This document shows positions 24,027-35,754 of a stretch of 64,000 bases of DNA, one piece after another. Position 1 is the stretch's first letter, and every line of letters begins with the position of its first letter. The notes beneath the pieces are model-generated. The model ran no database searches. It was given only the letters and a program-made list of their open reading frames with translations, and had not been told where the DNA came from. The stretch comes from Siderastrea siderea (Eukaryota; Cnidaria; Anthozoa; Scleractinia; Rhizangiidae), in contig OZ034971.1 of the NCBI GenBank assembly GCA_964030785.1, forward strand, positions 36,756,304 through 36,820,303, in the 5' to 3' direction. The position numbers were made by a program, and so were the translations under genes.

Positions 24027-24117
24027 AATAATAGTCTTAGTTCATGTAATGTAGCTTGCTTTTTACCATCAATTTTTGTAACATAGGATATGTGTTTTTA
24101 TCTTATGAAATAAAGAC

Positions 24118-24160
<43 letters not shown>
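24118..24160 (+). repeat. (TTA)n tail of the retrotransposon
   Basis: About 14 uninterrupted TTA units follow the AATAAAGAC at the 3' end of the RT element. Confidence 0.9.
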
Positions 24161-24161
<1 letters not shown>

Positions 24162-24242
24162 GACATCAAAACAACGAAGAAAAGCGTGTTTCCTATTGTT
24201 TTACGCCACAGTTGATACCTCGCCCATTTGAAAAATAAACCA

Positions 24243-24328
24243 GTTATTTTTAGGCACCTCAGGGATATGTGATTTATTCACCTCGGGCTGCGCCCTCGGT
24301 AAGTAAATCACATATCCCCTAAAATAAC
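24243..24328. repeat. Hairpin (fold-back) element next to the AACAT array
   Basis: GTTATTTTTAGG and GGGATATGTGATTTA on the left pair with TAAATCACATATCCC and CTAAAATAAC on the right, around a GC-rich centre (TCGGGCTGCGCCCTCGG). Arms of roughly 38 bp contain a few indels. Confidence 0.7.
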
Positions 24329-24334
24329 CCTTAC

Positions 24335-24413
24335 ACAACATAACATAACATAACATAACATAACATAACATAACATAACATAACATAACATAAAACATAA
24401 CATAACATAACAT
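24335..24413. repeat. (AACAT)n pentanucleotide array, second copy
   Basis: About 15 units of AACAT in the same orientation as the array at 21.9 kb, with one interruption (AAAACAT) near 24392. It directly follows a hairpin element. Confidence 0.95.
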
Positions 24414-24730
24414 ATCACTTTATTTAAACAAGGGAGTACTGAATCGTAAGGTATCTTCGATTTTTGAAGTCACCAAAGCTGAGCGGCTAAATCCCTTTGT
24501 AGGCGACCAAGTTGCCCGTGATCACATTGCCGCTATCTCCCCTTTTCTTTCTTGCCGAAAACTTTGTCACCATTTTGAACAGAAAATGTACATTCATGCT
24601 ACCCTTTCACAACGACATCGGATATCAAAAGAATAACTTCGTGCTCGCGATACGTGTCTTGATCAGACATTTTTTACACGAGTCAATAACATCCTTCACA
24701 ATACACGTTTTATGCATGATTGCATGTGCT

Positions 24731-25106
24731 CCCGGGGGGGAGGGAGGGCACTCAACAAAGTTTTATACGAGGAGGCTCCACAGAAAAGGTACACCTTTCG
24801 TATACCTTTTATTGAAAAATGGTACCCCTTTCACATACCTACTGAAGAACACTGCATCCCTCTTTTAAACCCTTGGAATGCAGTAATGAACGACATTAGA
24901 GGAGAACAGTATTACCCGAAGAGACGTTAATTAACCAAAAAACAATATTGTTATCTACTCGAAAATCAAAGGCCCTTTTAGATACCTGAATGACAGATTT
25001 CCCTACCCTTTCATATACTTCAGCTCGTGAAATCTCTACCCTTTTATATACCTAACGCCTGAAATAGGTACCCATTTCGGGCGGAGCCTCCCCGTATAGG
25101 CCATTA
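24731..25106 (+). mobile_element. C/G-run MITE family, copy D, 3' end eroded
   Basis: Starts CCCGGGGGGG..GGCACTCAACAAAG and ends at CCCCGTATAGGCCATTATA without the final C/G run. Part of the left inner block is deleted. Weak flanking similarity (CATGTGCTC and TATGTGATC) suggests a decayed 9-bp duplication. Confidence 0.7.
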
Positions 25107-26285
25107 TATGTGATCTTACTGGAATTGGGCAATGACATGTTTGTACCCTTCTCGTGGAAGGAGGCTATTGGTTCTTAGAAACCTTGTGACTACTTACTGG
25201 AATTGGGCAATGCCATGTGGAAATCAGGAAATATATTTAGACCAATCTTTCGAGATATTTGTATTAATGCCTATTTCAAACTGACCGAGCCTAGTTATTT
25301 TTTCTTTTTATTAGGAATTTGCGCTCGAGTGACCTTGTTGCCTTCGGCAAAACAAATTGTATGTAGTCAGTGGCTGTAGCCCAAAACAGACTGATGAAGC
25401 CTGGCAAAAGGACTGATTTAGGAACCTTACTATCATCATTTTAAAGTCTGCTTCACGGGCTCAAATTATAATCACTCTATACAGCACGGAATTCAGCTTT
25501 CGTCTACATCTGTATGCTCTATACGTTCTCTGGCTGGTTGTGTGTGCCCATCGCGGAAATTTATTGCTGTTTGTTTCCGCATTTCATGTTCCATGTATTT
25601 AAACCTTTTACTCGGGGACATCTGGCAACGAGAAAAATTTAGCAAAATGCTTGAAATGCCCTTTTCTGCTCTCTTAGCCATAGGTTAATCTGTTCGGCGT
25701 TTTTAGCTGAAAATTTAGGCTGCAGAGCATGTTAGGAAGCGGAATCCTATCCACCGAATTTCCTAGCTGCTAATCACGGGCTGCTGACTCCAAATGACGT
25801 ATTTGTTCCTCCGAAAACAATAGGAATTAACCAGTCCCCTTGCTGCGAAAGTGTCTGTGGTGATGTTTCGCTAAAGAAATCTTAAGTTTTCACTTTAATT
25901 AATTAAGCAATAGACCGCATTTTCTATTGGTTTACTGGTGGGTTTATTACTCCAGTAAACCAATAGAAAATGCGGTCTATTGCTTTTATGAAATAACTAG
26001 GAAAAAAGACAAAGTTTTGAGTTCAGAAAGTATGTTTTTAATGGTGATCAAGTTGCGTCTTCTCTTAGCAATCATCATGTGACGCGTGTTAACCAATCAT
26101 GATAAGCGATATAGTAAACTGTAGCTCTGAGAATGGGCATCGAAGAAAGAATCAGCCGCCGATTAACCAGAAAAGTACCAGGGAATTTACATATCAACTT
26201 TAACAGCGAAATCCTTAACAAAATTCTGTGAAAGGTAAAATGCTTCCTGAAGTTCAATTCAGGGGAAAGAAAAGTAATCATCCTT
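25107..26285. other. No supported gene apart from the hairpin at 25.9 kb
   Basis: A short direct duplication (TACTGGAATTGGGCAATG at about 25118 and 25196) is visible. The rest is unremarkable. Confidence 0.4.
25907..25983. repeat. Perfect 32-bp-arm hairpin
   Basis: GCAATAGACCGCATTTTCTA.. at 25907-25938 is exactly inverted at 25952-25983 around a 13-base loop. No direct flanking repeat was found. Confidence 0.9.
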
Positions 26286-27964
26286 TCATCGATTGAAAGT
26301 GATGTGCACGTTTCCAATCGTGCAAGAATTGAACATTTGGCGGTAAGCAGAGCTTGTGTTCACCGTGTTTTGTTGAGTTGCTGAGATGGTGTTGTTCAAA
26401 GGAACTGGCAGCTGTTGTAGAGGAGGCCTTTCGCACCCAACGATCTGATTTTGACGCTGTTCAGCTGCCCGTATGGTTTCGTTGTCTCCAAGTGCGGAGG
26501 CGAGGACATCGCTGCATTTGCGAAGCTGATTTGCCGACGGCATGCTGTGGTAGCTTTTCAGGCTGGATTCGTTGCGGTGACCTGATATGGCCATGATTTC
26601 TCTGTTTGTCAAGCCAGCAGTCGACCACAAGGTTATTGCTGTCGCCCTTACGGAATGGTTTGTGTAAACACGGGACAGACCTGCGGCGGAGCTGATGTCT
26701 TTCATCATTGCTGAAAGCTTGTTGATGCCCAGTGGTCGATTTTCATACCAAATCTTGTCAGAAGGTCGCCAATTTCTTTTCGGATACTGGAACAGCGCCT
26801 CGCACTGTGGATTCAGCTTGGAAAGAAAAAGTTCCAAAGCGGAATATCCATCGGTTGGACTGTTGGTTTTGTACATGCGGCCGTTCTTCTCGTAACTTTC
26901 CACGTCAGAAACTCCACCTGGGTGGTTCTTGGTCGTCTCATCGTGCGACATAGTGGCAAAAAGGCCGCCATTCGCATCTTCGCCAAACACAAAACTGCTT
27001 TTCTTTAAACGTCGCTGGCCCTCAAAACCACGGCGGCACCAATACAAAGAAATGTGGAACCAAACATTTCTAAGTAGAGACAGGGGCTGGGTAAGTGAAA
27101 GAATTTCACCGTTTTTGAGCTTTTCCAGGTCTTCTTGCTCGATAGCTGGTTTATGAGTAGTTTTTGTAAGCCATCTTTCTTCAGTTGCTTTATTTTGGCA
27201 TCCAACATTTGGTTTGATAATACAAACCGGGAATCTTTGTTGAAGGAAATGCCACGGTTGTTTGGAGGCGTATTGAGAAATCGTTCAATGCCATTTCTCA
27301 GAGATAAAAGTGTCGCCCGGCTGTAATTTTCTCCGTTGCGGTTTCGTGCCTCGGCGTAAAATTGGCGCAGGTTTTCATCTAATTCCTGGATTGACATTTC
27401 TGCCAATGTTATTCCAAGTTGTTTTTGCTTACTCCACTCTACAGTAAACAAAGCATAAAGTGGAAATTAGCGGAGAATTTTGTGATATAAAGTTTAATGC
27501 AAACAAATGAGGATTTTACAGTTTATTTTAGTTTTAAAGTTTCGCACCGCCATTGTTTTTTAATGTTTACGCGGCAACACCTTCGTGTGACTTTCATTAT
27601 AAATTAGACAAGTTGTAAATTTAACAGTAGAAAATCTGTCCTGTTCGTTTTGTTTTCCGCGAAATGTTGTTCAGATATTATGTTGAATGAAAATAAGTTC
27701 CGTTTATTAAGACCAACCTGTAAAAACTGAAACCGCCCACTGTGTTGCTTGTTTGGTCTTTGCGGCTTGTGAGTTGTTTACCATGTCGTCGAGTTGTTGC
27801 GTTTCCATTTCCGCAAATCTTCTCTTTTTATGATTTATGTTGGAGCCTTCTTGGTTACTGCTTTCAGTGTTTTCGTTGTTAGACTCGGGGACTTCGGATG
27901 AAACTGGCAGTCCAAACGCCAACATAATATTGAAGTTCGGCAGTTCTTCGTCTGTGCCGGCCAT
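26286..27964 (-). CDS. Crypton/DUF3504-type tyrosine recombinase, two exons, one frameshift
   Basis: Exon 1 runs from the ATG at 27964 to 27718 (donor ACAG|GTTGGT). Exon 2 begins at 27438 after TTACTGTAG. The junction reads VFTEWSKQKQLG in frame. The N-terminal half (LDENLRQFYAEAR, LLSLRNGIERFL) is the helical DNA-binding or SAM-like domain. The C-terminal half has the tyrosine-recombinase signature: an Arg in WCRRGFEG, then HSVR (HxxR), GHRNESSLKSYH (second His and nucleophile Tyr). With a single base restored in the T5 run at 27161-27165 (A5 on the coding strand) the protein is 466 residues, so this copy is nearly intact. The family is known as transposon recombinases and as domesticated ZMYM/QRICH1-like host genes. 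No terminal repeats were seen, as expected for Cryptons. It could be a live gene with a sequencing indel or a recent pseudogene. Confidence 0.7.
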
Positions 27965-30398
27965 TTTTGTCGGACAGGAGAATTTCTCAGTTCCTTACAG
28001 TTTTCTAAGAGTTTACCGGAACAATAGTCAATAGGTTTTTGACCAATAAGAACGCGCGTAGTATCTCAGTTATTTTATAAACCTGAATATCTCAGGCGAT
28101 TTAGGCCTGCTGAACAGATATTATGAAGAAACGAACCGTTGGGTGCCCCTGACATTTTACTAGTACTCACGAGTACGAATTTTCACTGAAATCAAACTAC
28201 AGATGCCAGTTTAGATCCGTTATCTAACCAAAATGTTTTTTACCTGTCAGAAACGACTGAACCTTCTGAATGTTTTATCCAGGCAAGGCAACTAATTATC
28301 ACACCTTGCGAGATTTAAATCAAAACAACCACAGAACCCCACAGAACTGCAAAGTGCAGCATCTTTGTATCGCATCTTTGCAATATTTTTAGTCTTTTTT
28401 AAAAGATCCCAAAAAATACTTCGTTTTGGTTAGTCTTAAAAGCCTTAAATATGCCCTTCAGGAAGGCAAATTTTACAAAAACAACCAGGAAGACAGATGA
28501 TAGAGGGCCTGTGTTTATACGCTCACAGTTTTTTGCGTAACTAGTGAGTAAGAACGATTTAATTTGTGCTAACGCTCACATACTGTCTGATTTCACGGAC
28601 CCCCCTTGTCTCAAACGAACAAGGGAGACCTTGTCAGTATGCTTTTTACATTTGACGACTTGAAGTGACAGAAAAACAAATATTCAGTCAGCTGTTTTCA
28701 TTTCGACATTGCCGTATTTTTTCGAAAAACGCGAGGTGGATTATTCTTATTTTAGTTAATTTTTGGGGGGGGGGGGTTGGTGAGTGGGGGGAGAGCGAGT
28801 TGGGGAGCGCTTACATTGGTCACGTGGCACTTTATGTAGCGGTATCCTATGAACAAGCTCTCTGGTCGGGGAAAGAGCGAAGAAAACAAAGGGCTAGAAC
28901 GAGCGAAGAGACCGGGGAGGGGGTGGGGAAGGAAGGAGGGGGAGAGGGACAATCGTTCCTTCCACTTTACACAGCACTTTGACGACGCGTGGAATAATTT
29001 GGAATATGAAACTTTTCCCAAATCCAGTATGAAGAAGTCCAAAAGCATTTTTTCTTTTTTCCACAGTTCGTTAGCAGCGTTTCTGTTCCTCCTTCACCTC
29101 TGAAGTATGAATGAAATCCCGAAGAGAATCGCTCAATGCTGTTTTCGAAGAGCTCATTCGTATTGTTCGCGTGAAGATTGCTTTCGGACACGATATGGAA
29201 ATCCGTCGGCAAAATGGGTTCGTCAATCAAACTTGTCAACAATCAATGATCTGACCAATAGGAGATTGCACTAGGATCTATATGCACAGCGGGTTTTACC
29301 GCGGTCAAACCAGAAAAATAAGAAAAGTACTTGAAAGATAAGGGAAATATTTTCACTGTTTAAACTTTGATACTGTACCAATACTCTGTTGATTTACTAA
29401 AATGTTTCGATGGACTTGTCGGCCATTTCTAAGAGTAATTTTGTCCAGGTGCGGAACATTTAAGCAGCAAAAAAAAACTCGTTTATTTGAGAGAAATGAA
29501 ATTATATTTACACGTGCTTCGACTGCATCGTGAATAAATCTTAAGAATTAAAACGAAAAAACTGCCTCAGACGTTTGACCATGGTAGAACAGCGGGTACC
29601 CTGGAATGGCGGTGAGAAAACCTTCGTTCACAGGCTGTGGCACTCCGTCCTCTTCCCCAGTCTAAACCCGGCTCACTCGGCTCGCCGGGCCCGCTTCGCT
29701 CTCTGACTTATTAGGGAGTTTAAAGACCCATTGGCACTTTCCATAATGCAACGCAGTCGTAACTGGATTTCGTGGACTACGAAAATACTCAGCTACGGGA
29801 CTGTTTGAAAGATCCAAAGTAATCTGGTTCCATCGCGTATGCGTATGCCGTACACTTTGTACCGAATGACAACGATTTAATAGATGAAATATAGTAATTT
29901 CAAAGAAACGAGTATCTCAAAGATTATCGAGTGAAGAAGAGAAATATTTCAGTACTCACCGAAGCAAAATAGTATCGTATACGTATCCAGTTATAAAGCA
30001 TCTTCACTAAATACTCAAAGCAAACTTTACCGCAAAAACAACCTCGCGTTTAACGCGAATGTTTCTCTTCGCCATTCCAACACTTTGCCAAAACTTATCA
30101 TAAATTCACAATACGGATTTGCAAGCGTATGAGTGGCAAACTTTAGAAAATTTTCGACTGAAGTTGACTTCAAAGGATATATTTTCCGTTGGAACTCTTA
30201 AAATGCTGAGACTTCCGTAGAAAAAGGTCAGAGAAGCGAAATAAACCCGACGTAGTGGCCACTACGGCAAAACCTCCCGATTCAGGTAGACAGCTTTCAC
30301 GCTACGGCTGGACGTAACCGACTGACATGCGCAGTGTCTCATGAGAAATTTACTTCTGGCAGCCGTATTGGCGTCAGCCGTAGCGATTTGCTAATACT
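27965..30398. other. No supported gene; upstream of the recombinase gene
   Basis: A G-rich tract (28766-28800) and purine-rich sequence (28870-28960) stand out. No exon, repeat end or tRNA is recognised. Confidence 0.4.
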
Positions 30399-30720
30399 CC
30401 AACCTCGTCCCCAGGGCCTTCTCCTCGTTCAAAATGGCGGTCGGAGAAACCCCTGGCCAAGGCTGCTGAAATACTCCACGAATCGTGGAGTATTTTGTCA
30501 CGTGACACATGATGAAATGTCTTTCGGAGGTTGTTTCCAGCGTCTGGCGGCCCTCTTTGTTCTCTGCAATGGGAAACCGTTATTTAAACAAAACGAAGAC
30601 ATTTCATCGTGTTTGTGTGACGAAATTCTAACGAACTTTTGGAGCCACGTTGGCAGCCTTAGCCAGGGGTTTCTCCGACCGCCATTTTGAAAGGGGAGAA
30701 GACCCTGGGGACGAGGTTGG
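30399..30720. mobile_element. CAACCTCGT-family element with 67-bp terminal inverted repeats
   Basis: The ends start CAACCTCGTCCCCAGGG on both strands and stay similar through CAAAATGGCGGTCGGAGAAA and CCCCTGGC. A small palindrome (ACTCCACGAATCGTGGAGT) lies inside. Flanks GCTAATACTC and GCTAATGCTC form a 10-bp target duplication with one mismatch. It is related in its ends to the hairpin at 14.6 kb. Confidence 0.85.
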
Positions 30721-30811
30721 CTAATGCTCCCTATTTCCACATGCGGAGCCTGTTCACAGGCTATGTTGCACGCCCTTGGTCGATTCAGTTCAGGGTGGAT
30801 TCATTCTCGTT

Positions 30812-30860
30812 CCCAGAGCCTACGATCTGTTCTGTCAGCGGTGCGATCGTAGGGCTCTGG
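30812..30860. repeat. Short hairpin, CCCAGAGCCTACGATC arms
   Basis: CCCAGAGCCTACGATC is mirrored by GATCGTAGGGCTCTGG with one mismatch. Its left flank CTCGTT resembles the start of the CAACCTCGT family. Confidence 0.55.
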
Positions 30861-33420
30861 TATCAGCCATTACCGACAGGTCTCAAAAACCGCTGAGCAT
30901 GCGCGAGCTGTTCCCGCCATCAATGTTACAAAATGGCGGACGACAAATAAGGTTTTGCCACGTAGTTTAGCGTCTCGTCAGTCTGCTCGCGGAGAACTTC
31001 TCGTTAAAAGCATGGGCTCAGTGAAACGAACAACTCTTCTTGTTTGTCTAGGAGTATGTTCAGAGAAATCGGTAGTCATTATCCACATGATAATTCCATT
31101 TATCTTGCTCCTTTTGGTGAAAATGTTCGCGACTACTCGAAGGAGAAGTGGGCTTAGTTTTTCGTGTTGATTAAGGTCACCAGTCGCTGGATAAGCCTGA
31201 GATTTGGACCACGTTCTCGTCGTTTCTTCCACGAAGAAACGTCAAAAATGACTGTTTTTTCGTTCGAATGGTCTTGAGAAAATGCTGTAGGAAGGTTTAT
31301 TATCATTATCGAGCAAAGGAAGCCACACTTGACGCTGTAAGAGCTGGCGAGCATAAAATAGGACTCCGAAGAGAAACGTATGAGTACCTTGATTCGTCTT
31401 TTTACTCGTTTTCTGGACACGAAATCAAGCTTACCTTGAAAATCCTACTTGATCACTTACAAGATTGTTATTTCCAGTAATTTACTTTATATACGACTGT
31501 TGTATATAAAGCAGTAATATTGTATGTCTCTTCGTATTAAGTGCTAAATAAACAGTTTGGTTGTTTTCATAGTTTGAGTTTATTGTACTGTCTTGTAATC
31601 GTTCTCACTTCTAGAAGCTGCGGCCGAGACCGACAAGGTCCGCTAGAATTTCCCGCCATTTAAAGTTGCAGCCGACAGCAGCTTGAAAAAATTTACGTGA
31701 CTTGAAACGAAACGGGGAAAACCCCTCTCAAGTTAACACCACGTTTCACTTTGTGTGTTCATGACAAAAATGTTATGCGCCAAAGAACGACGGGTGCTCC
31801 GAAGCCGGAAAAAAACAAGAATATTTTCCACAATACATGTGCTGGCAAACAAACAGCACTACAAGATCAGCGGATTTATAAACGAGCTTCTATTTCAATA
31901 GTTGCACCTACCTCGAGGAGTCGTGGTTGTCACTCTGGGAGTGAAAGGGCTGAAGAAAAGCGAAGTGAACTTAAATTCTGCACCGTTTAATGTAAACCTC
32001 AGACAGTAACTCGCACAGAAAACAAACGACCTCCACATATTGAAGTTAATTGGCTTTTTCGGTGAAAGAGCTTGAAGACGTTTCCCAATGAATATTTTTA
32101 AGTGATAAGATTTCTAATGAATATTTTTCAGAGAGTGCTTTGTTAGAACTATTCCATCTCAAATCACTGCATTTGAAATCAACCAAACAAAAACGTCTGT
32201 TTTTAACACTGATGGTGAAATGTTTTGCTATTTGGCAGTCATGGGAATTGTGATGGAGCATGAACAAAAAATCTGTCAAACTGAGTTACTGAATACACGA
32301 ACAATACAAACACCAAAAACACCTAAATGTATTTTATTAATGAATAAAACGTGGAAAAATCATGGAAAAGGCCTGATTTTAACAGATCTGGAACAGGACA
32401 AAATGGTATCTTTCAAACCCAAGGTACACCCCCCTAAGCAACAAAATTGTCAGTGCAGCATAACTTCATTTAAAACACACTCGAAAATGTTAAATTATAA
32501 TACTAGTATAATAGTAAAGTAAAGTGCATTTCCTTGCCAATACAAGTGTACTCATTGTTTCTGCAGCCATCTTCTTTAGCTTGTGACATTATAGAGGTGG
32601 ATCTTGAAGAACTCTTCGTTAAAAATTAATAGAAAATGCACATTTAGGAATGTATCGGATGAACCCTTCATTAATATTCCAACAGCAGACAGGTGCAATA
32701 CCTTTTTTTAGAACTAGGCTGACAGTTGTCAGATGAATCAAAATTCAGAAATTTTAATTTTTTTAGGCTAATTTTAGTCAAGAGTAATTAATGAAAGAAA
32801 TTGACTGTATTGCAAAAGGGTATTGTTGAGCAGTATATTAACCAAATAATCTAAATGATACCACACAGAATTTAACTTTGAATTCAAAAAAATAATTGTA
32901 TAGAAACACAAAACACTGAGGTAAGTTGCTTCAGAATTAAGTTCACTGATGAGGAGCATATGCTGCATCAATTAATGTTCAATGCTTCAAACGAGTAGTA
33001 TCTGAAAAGTGCAGACAGAGCAAAGACTTATAAAAAGGGACATAATCATCATTCATGCCCTTCTCACACAACTGCTTCTAACTTCCTTCTAAAGAAAGGT
33101 GGGCTACAAATGTAAGATGGCTTGCAAGATGGGAAAAAGGCACAAAGATGCTGGGCTTTATTTCTCAAATCTTTACATACATGCTTTCCACGCTACCTTT
33201 CATCAGGAACATTATAAAGGCGTCTATCTCAAGACAGACCTCTGGACTGATTCAGTATCAATGAAGAATGTTGTACAGCCAAAGTGTGTAGGGCAAACTA
33301 ACATTTGAAAAATCAATTAGAATAACAAATATTTGAATTGAACACTAGTGACTTTTATGGCTGCCACTCTCTGCTTTCTACCAAGAACTTAACAGGCTGG
33401 ATAAGAACATATCACTGCAG
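30861..33420. other. Possible short transcribed unit, otherwise unassigned
   Basis: A CpG-containing stretch with CCGCCAT and AAAATGGCGG motifs (30920-30942) precedes a 70-codon plus frame at 31268-31480, and AATAAA follows near 31546. This is not enough to call a gene. The part below 33.4 kb may be the 3' untranslated region of the small minus-strand gene. Confidence 0.3.
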
Positions 33421-35525
33421 TCAAAAGCTGTGATAACCTGGAGAAAAAAATGTAAAACATCAATTTTACTTCATGTACAATTGATTTAAAACTTCTTGGC
33501 GAAAAAAAGAGTCATAATTCTGGCACTCAACAAATTTAAACATAACATTTCAAAAACATTCTGCAAATAGATTAAATCTATTTTGCCCACATGACCTCGT
33601 TTGGTCACACAGGTCTTGAAAGTACAATGTACAGGTGAAACCCTGTCTTACCAACCACTTTTTTACATGCGAACATTTTATGACACTTCTTTTTAAGCCC
33701 AGAAATTAACTGATCCAGTTATTTTTCTGATTGAAATACTTGCTGAATGCAACACAACTATATTGATCAGAGATCATATTAGTGGAGTTCCCCTATAAAC
33801 ATCAATCAACACTCTATTCCAGCTATTTGCAAAAGGTTTTTTGCCCAAAAATTAACTAATACAGTTGTTTCCTATTACTAAAATACCTCCTAAATGCAAA
33901 AACCAGTTATAGCATAAATATTTTATCCACCATTAGCAATCATATTAGGGTTTCACTTTAAAAACTGTGAAGTGGTATACTGGTTCAAGCATACAAATAA
34001 ATTGCAAAACAAGTAAAATGCTGACAAAGAGATGGTATGGATCTTCATGGGAACAAAGTATATGGGTGAAGCTAACAATACACAAATCAATGAGCACAAG
34101 CAAAGCTCAACAGGAATTGTCATCATGTATTGATTAAATATGTTAACCAATGAATAAGGCAAATAAACATGTTCAGTGTTGCTGATCTAAATAGACTAAG
34201 TAATGCAGGGTTCAATTCTACCTGTTACCATCCCCCCCCGGATTTGCATTTTTTTTCTTTCTTGGTGGTCTATTCCCCACCCCCAGGCAGGCAGAAAGAG
34301 ACAATTCCCCACCCCCGACACTCCTCATCGACCACAAATACGTTGTTTTGTGTTCAAAATATGGGTAACCAATAGCAAAGCAGACGTTCTGACAAGAACT
34401 TAAACGCTTTTCTAGAGTATACTGAACGAAGGATACTACATGAATAGTATTAAAAAACATGAACACTACACTGAAAAAGAAAACTGAAGAAAAAAGTCTA
34501 TTCCCCGCACTGAATACGGTCAGAGGTCCGGTAAACAAATTGATGGCAGCATTTTAAAGGAGTTTTTCTTAGCTTGTTTCACAAGAACACTGGACTGAGA
34601 TCTCCGTTTAATATAAAGCCGTGCATCTGTTTTTATATAAAGTCTATTTAAGTCATCTTATTATATGTATAAATACGCTGATTGAAGAAATACTGCCTGA
34701 AAACAGGCAGTCTTCTCTACGTGGTCCAGCACCATTGTGTCAACTGAGAAGTGAGGTGCTTCACAAGAAAATTTCGATTTGCCCTGCCCCCCTACCCACG
34801 GGACAAGACCGCTTCAAACAATTCCCCACCCTCGGGCCCGAAGGGCTGGACTTGTCCCGGGGGTTGCCCGGGGGGGGGGGGATGGTAACAGGTAGAATTG
34901 AACCATGCATAATTGCAACGAACAAAATTCAAAAATAATTAATTGATTTGCTTTCTTCAGAATTCAACACACGACATAAGGCAGCATTTGTCAGTTAACA
35001 AAATCATGCATCATACGTGTCACAGTGTTGGCTTAAAAGTATCAAAAACACAAAGTACAAAAGGCTTTTATCTGACCTCGAAAATATTAAAAGGGCACTT
35101 TTGAAGACTGTTATAGTATTATTTGAACATCAGGTAACACTATCTTCCGGCTATTAAAGCACTTGTCAATTGTAAAAGAGTAGTACTCCACGTCAACATA
35201 CTCGTACATTAAATGTACAAAAACATGATCAGAAAAGGGCTACATAACGACCACTGAGCGCATTCAGTACGTTTCACGATGATCAGTTAAGAAATAGTAC
35301 ATCAATAAATTACTGACCTGCAACCATCAGATCACCCCTCTTCTGCATGCCTTGTCCACGAAAAAGTATTGACGGAAGATAAAATTTTAAACAACGAAAT
35401 CGATCAGAAGATGCAGTTTGATCCAAAATTGGACTGTCGATAAGTATATTCTGTTTGTCCAGTGTACGGAGGCCAAAATGGCTTCTTTGAAAGCCACTGA
35501 AGTCAATGATCGATTCAAACAGCAT
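33421..35525 (-). CDS. Small two-exon gene, 74-residue product, function unknown
   Basis: Exon 1 runs from the ATG at 35525 to 35318 (MLFESIIDFSGFQRSHFG to QKRGDLMVAG) and ends in a consensus donor CAG|GTCAGT. The strongest acceptor I see on this strand lies at 33438 (TTTTTTTCTCCAG). Splicing there adds Y-H-S-F and a stop at 33421-33423, giving 74 residues. The 1.9-kb intron contains the MITE at 34204-34909. Upstream of the ATG is a CpG-containing stretch with a CCGCCAT motif at 35618-35624, which would fit a promoter. AT-rich sequence from 33.4 down to 32 kb looks like 3' untranslated DNA. The product has no signal peptide, membrane span or motif I recognise. The exon could instead join other exons I cannot see. 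Confidence 0.4.
34204..34909. mobile_element. TGCA..TCAATTC..CATCCCCC MITE, element 1
   Basis: Terminal inverted repeats of about 34 bp read TGCA-GGGT-TCAATTC-TACCTGTTAC-CATCCCCCC at the left and nearly the same inverted at the right (one mismatch). TAA flanks each end (34201-34203 and 34910-34912). The interior has runs such as TTCCCCACCC and TTGCCCGGGG and no gene. It lies in the intron of the small gene on the minus strand. Confidence 0.8.
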
Positions 35526-35754
35526 TTCCGATTAAAAAACTATCTAACGTAACCTCGATCATCCGTTGAAAGTGAAATAATATTGCAGTTCCCGTGCTAA
35601 AACAACAACAACTCGTCCGCCATAGTGAATTTTTCAAGCCTGAAAAAGCAACACGCATGCTCAGTAGCAATTCTGTGACGCTTTTGACGTAACATCTTTA
35701 AACCAATAAGCGGTTTTTGAGACCTGTCGCCATTACCGCAATTCGTTAAGGTGT

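Larger units (their letters stand above)
22626..24160 (+). mobile_element. 5'-truncated non-LTR retrotransposon with (TTA)n tail
   Basis: The element holds the RT frame, a short 3' untranslated region with AATAAA near 24109, and a (TTA)n tail at 24118-24159 typical of L2/CR1-like 3' ends. Its 5' end dissolves into a GCTGACCTC minisatellite. I could not define a target-site duplication. Confidence 0.75.

Noticed and set aside
30334..30740. Paired plus and minus frames with a PRPQGLL..QNGGRRNPW peptide
   Set aside because: The same peptide arises on both strands because it is encoded by the terminal inverted repeats of the 30.4-kb element.
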